Shown: in pieces, positions 63,812 to 64,000 of the stretch
Layout: the number at the start of each line of letters is the position of its first letter
Position numbering within the stretch: the first letter of the stretch is position 1
From: Bacteroidota bacterium
GTDB lineage: Bacteria; Bacteroidota; Bacteroidia; NORP154
Direction of reading: 5' to 3'
Assembly: GCA_022572355.1 (NCBI GenBank)
Contig: JACZWC010000001.1
Location: forward strand, 97,400 to 161,399
DNA: 64,000 bases
Translations under genes and position numbers: made by a program
The notes under the pieces: generated by a model
Seen by the model: only the letters and a program-made list of their open reading frames with translations
Databases searched by the model: none
Told to the model about the DNA's origin: nothing

Positions 63812-63871
63812 AAATACCGGTTAACAGGCCTGGTGGCAATTTTCTACGCTGGGAAATCTCTACTTTTTTAA
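63812..63871 (+). pseudogene. internally deleted relic of the small membrane protein gene
   Basis: The frame reads KYRLTGLVAIFYAGKSLLF and stop. It equals the KYGLTGLVAI segment of the gene at 62727-63164 joined directly to its last residues FYAGKFLLF. The join falls on LVAI, which occurs at both sites of the parent gene, so a deletion between short direct repeats explains it. Upstream sequence is unrelated. Most codon differences from the parent are silent. Confidence 0.75.
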
Positions 63872-63881
63872 ACTGTTCGTT

Positions 63882-64000
63882 AAGGGACATAGTTTACAAA
63901 GTTAAAGGGACATCCTTTACACTATATTTTGACTAAGCCTTATTGATATTTGTTTGTTTCTAATGTTCTTTTCATCAAAGAAACCTAAAAAAACGCTACG
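63882..64000 (+). mobile_element. possible end of an insertion sequence, cut by the window edge
   Basis: Two copies of AAGGGACATNNTTTACA lie at 63882-63898 and 63905-63921, spaced 23 bp. Repeats of this kind (GGGACAT..TTTACA) are common at ends of some IS elements in Bacteroidota, as I recall. An ATG at 63963 (M-F-F-S-S-K-K-P-K-K-T-L-R) stays open to the right edge and could be the start of a transposase. The element family is not determined. Confidence 0.35.

Overview
The window looks like a chromosomal segment of a Bacteroidota bacterium, most likely of the order Cytophagales. Four genes encode secreted proteins ending in a type IX secretion (T9SS) type A sorting domain. There are SprB-type repeats, PorE-like envelope proteins, DUF3098 and SiaC families. 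Many upstream regions carry the Bacteroidota promoter form (TTG, about 20 nt, TAnnTTTG), while Shine-Dalgarno sequences are mostly absent. The genus cannot be named from the sequence alone.

Layout. 1-84 is the start of a gene running off the left edge. 116-3992 is a leftward operon: a CsgG/TolB-like secreted protein, two secreted proteins sharing a repeat, and an alpha/beta hydrolase. It diverges from a helix-turn-helix protein (4317-5333). After tRNA-Val and a T9SS propeller protein comes the leftward rpoN operon with two membrane proteins (6926-9724). A metal-dependent deaminase-like gene converges on ispD, and a secreted caspase-like protein follows. ftsX, DUF3098, uppP, truB and queA form one leftward housekeeping cluster (13711-17509), divergent from leuS. 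Then come siaC, a ClC channel and a DUF3108 protein.

23676-36352 is a secretion-dominated stretch. It holds a 3040-residue FG-GAP/subtilase/SprB-repeat/PKD/beta-helix giant and two tandem seven-bladed propeller paralogues. A 72-nt relic of a second copy of the giant gene lies between the paralogues. Tryptophan 2,3-dioxygenase, an M23 peptidase and an aldehyde dehydrogenase follow.

40436-49976 is the most interesting block. Three tandem PorE-like proteins (TPR, PD40 propeller, carboxypeptidase-regulatory fold) each end in SPOR-like modules, and only the largest has an OmpA domain. A low-complexity secreted protein lies downstream, and a GldN-like lipoprotein is transcribed divergently. PorE and GldN/PorN are T9SS core or accessory components, so this may be an accessory envelope complex. 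The function is inferred, not shown.

50060-61852 has a MORN-repeat protein, a sensor-propeller/SpoIIE phosphatase, an O-methyltransferase, a subtilase with an outer-membrane barrel partner, threonine aldolase, and an envelope-modification operon (deacetylase, GNAT, FemAB-like, Nudix). The right end (62545-64000) is accessory: a 132-bp inverted-repeat element, a small membrane gene, a RelE/ParE-type toxin-antitoxin pair, an internally deleted relic of the membrane gene, and a possible insertion-sequence end.

Limits: assignments come from reading motifs. No database search was run, and weak family calls are marked as such.
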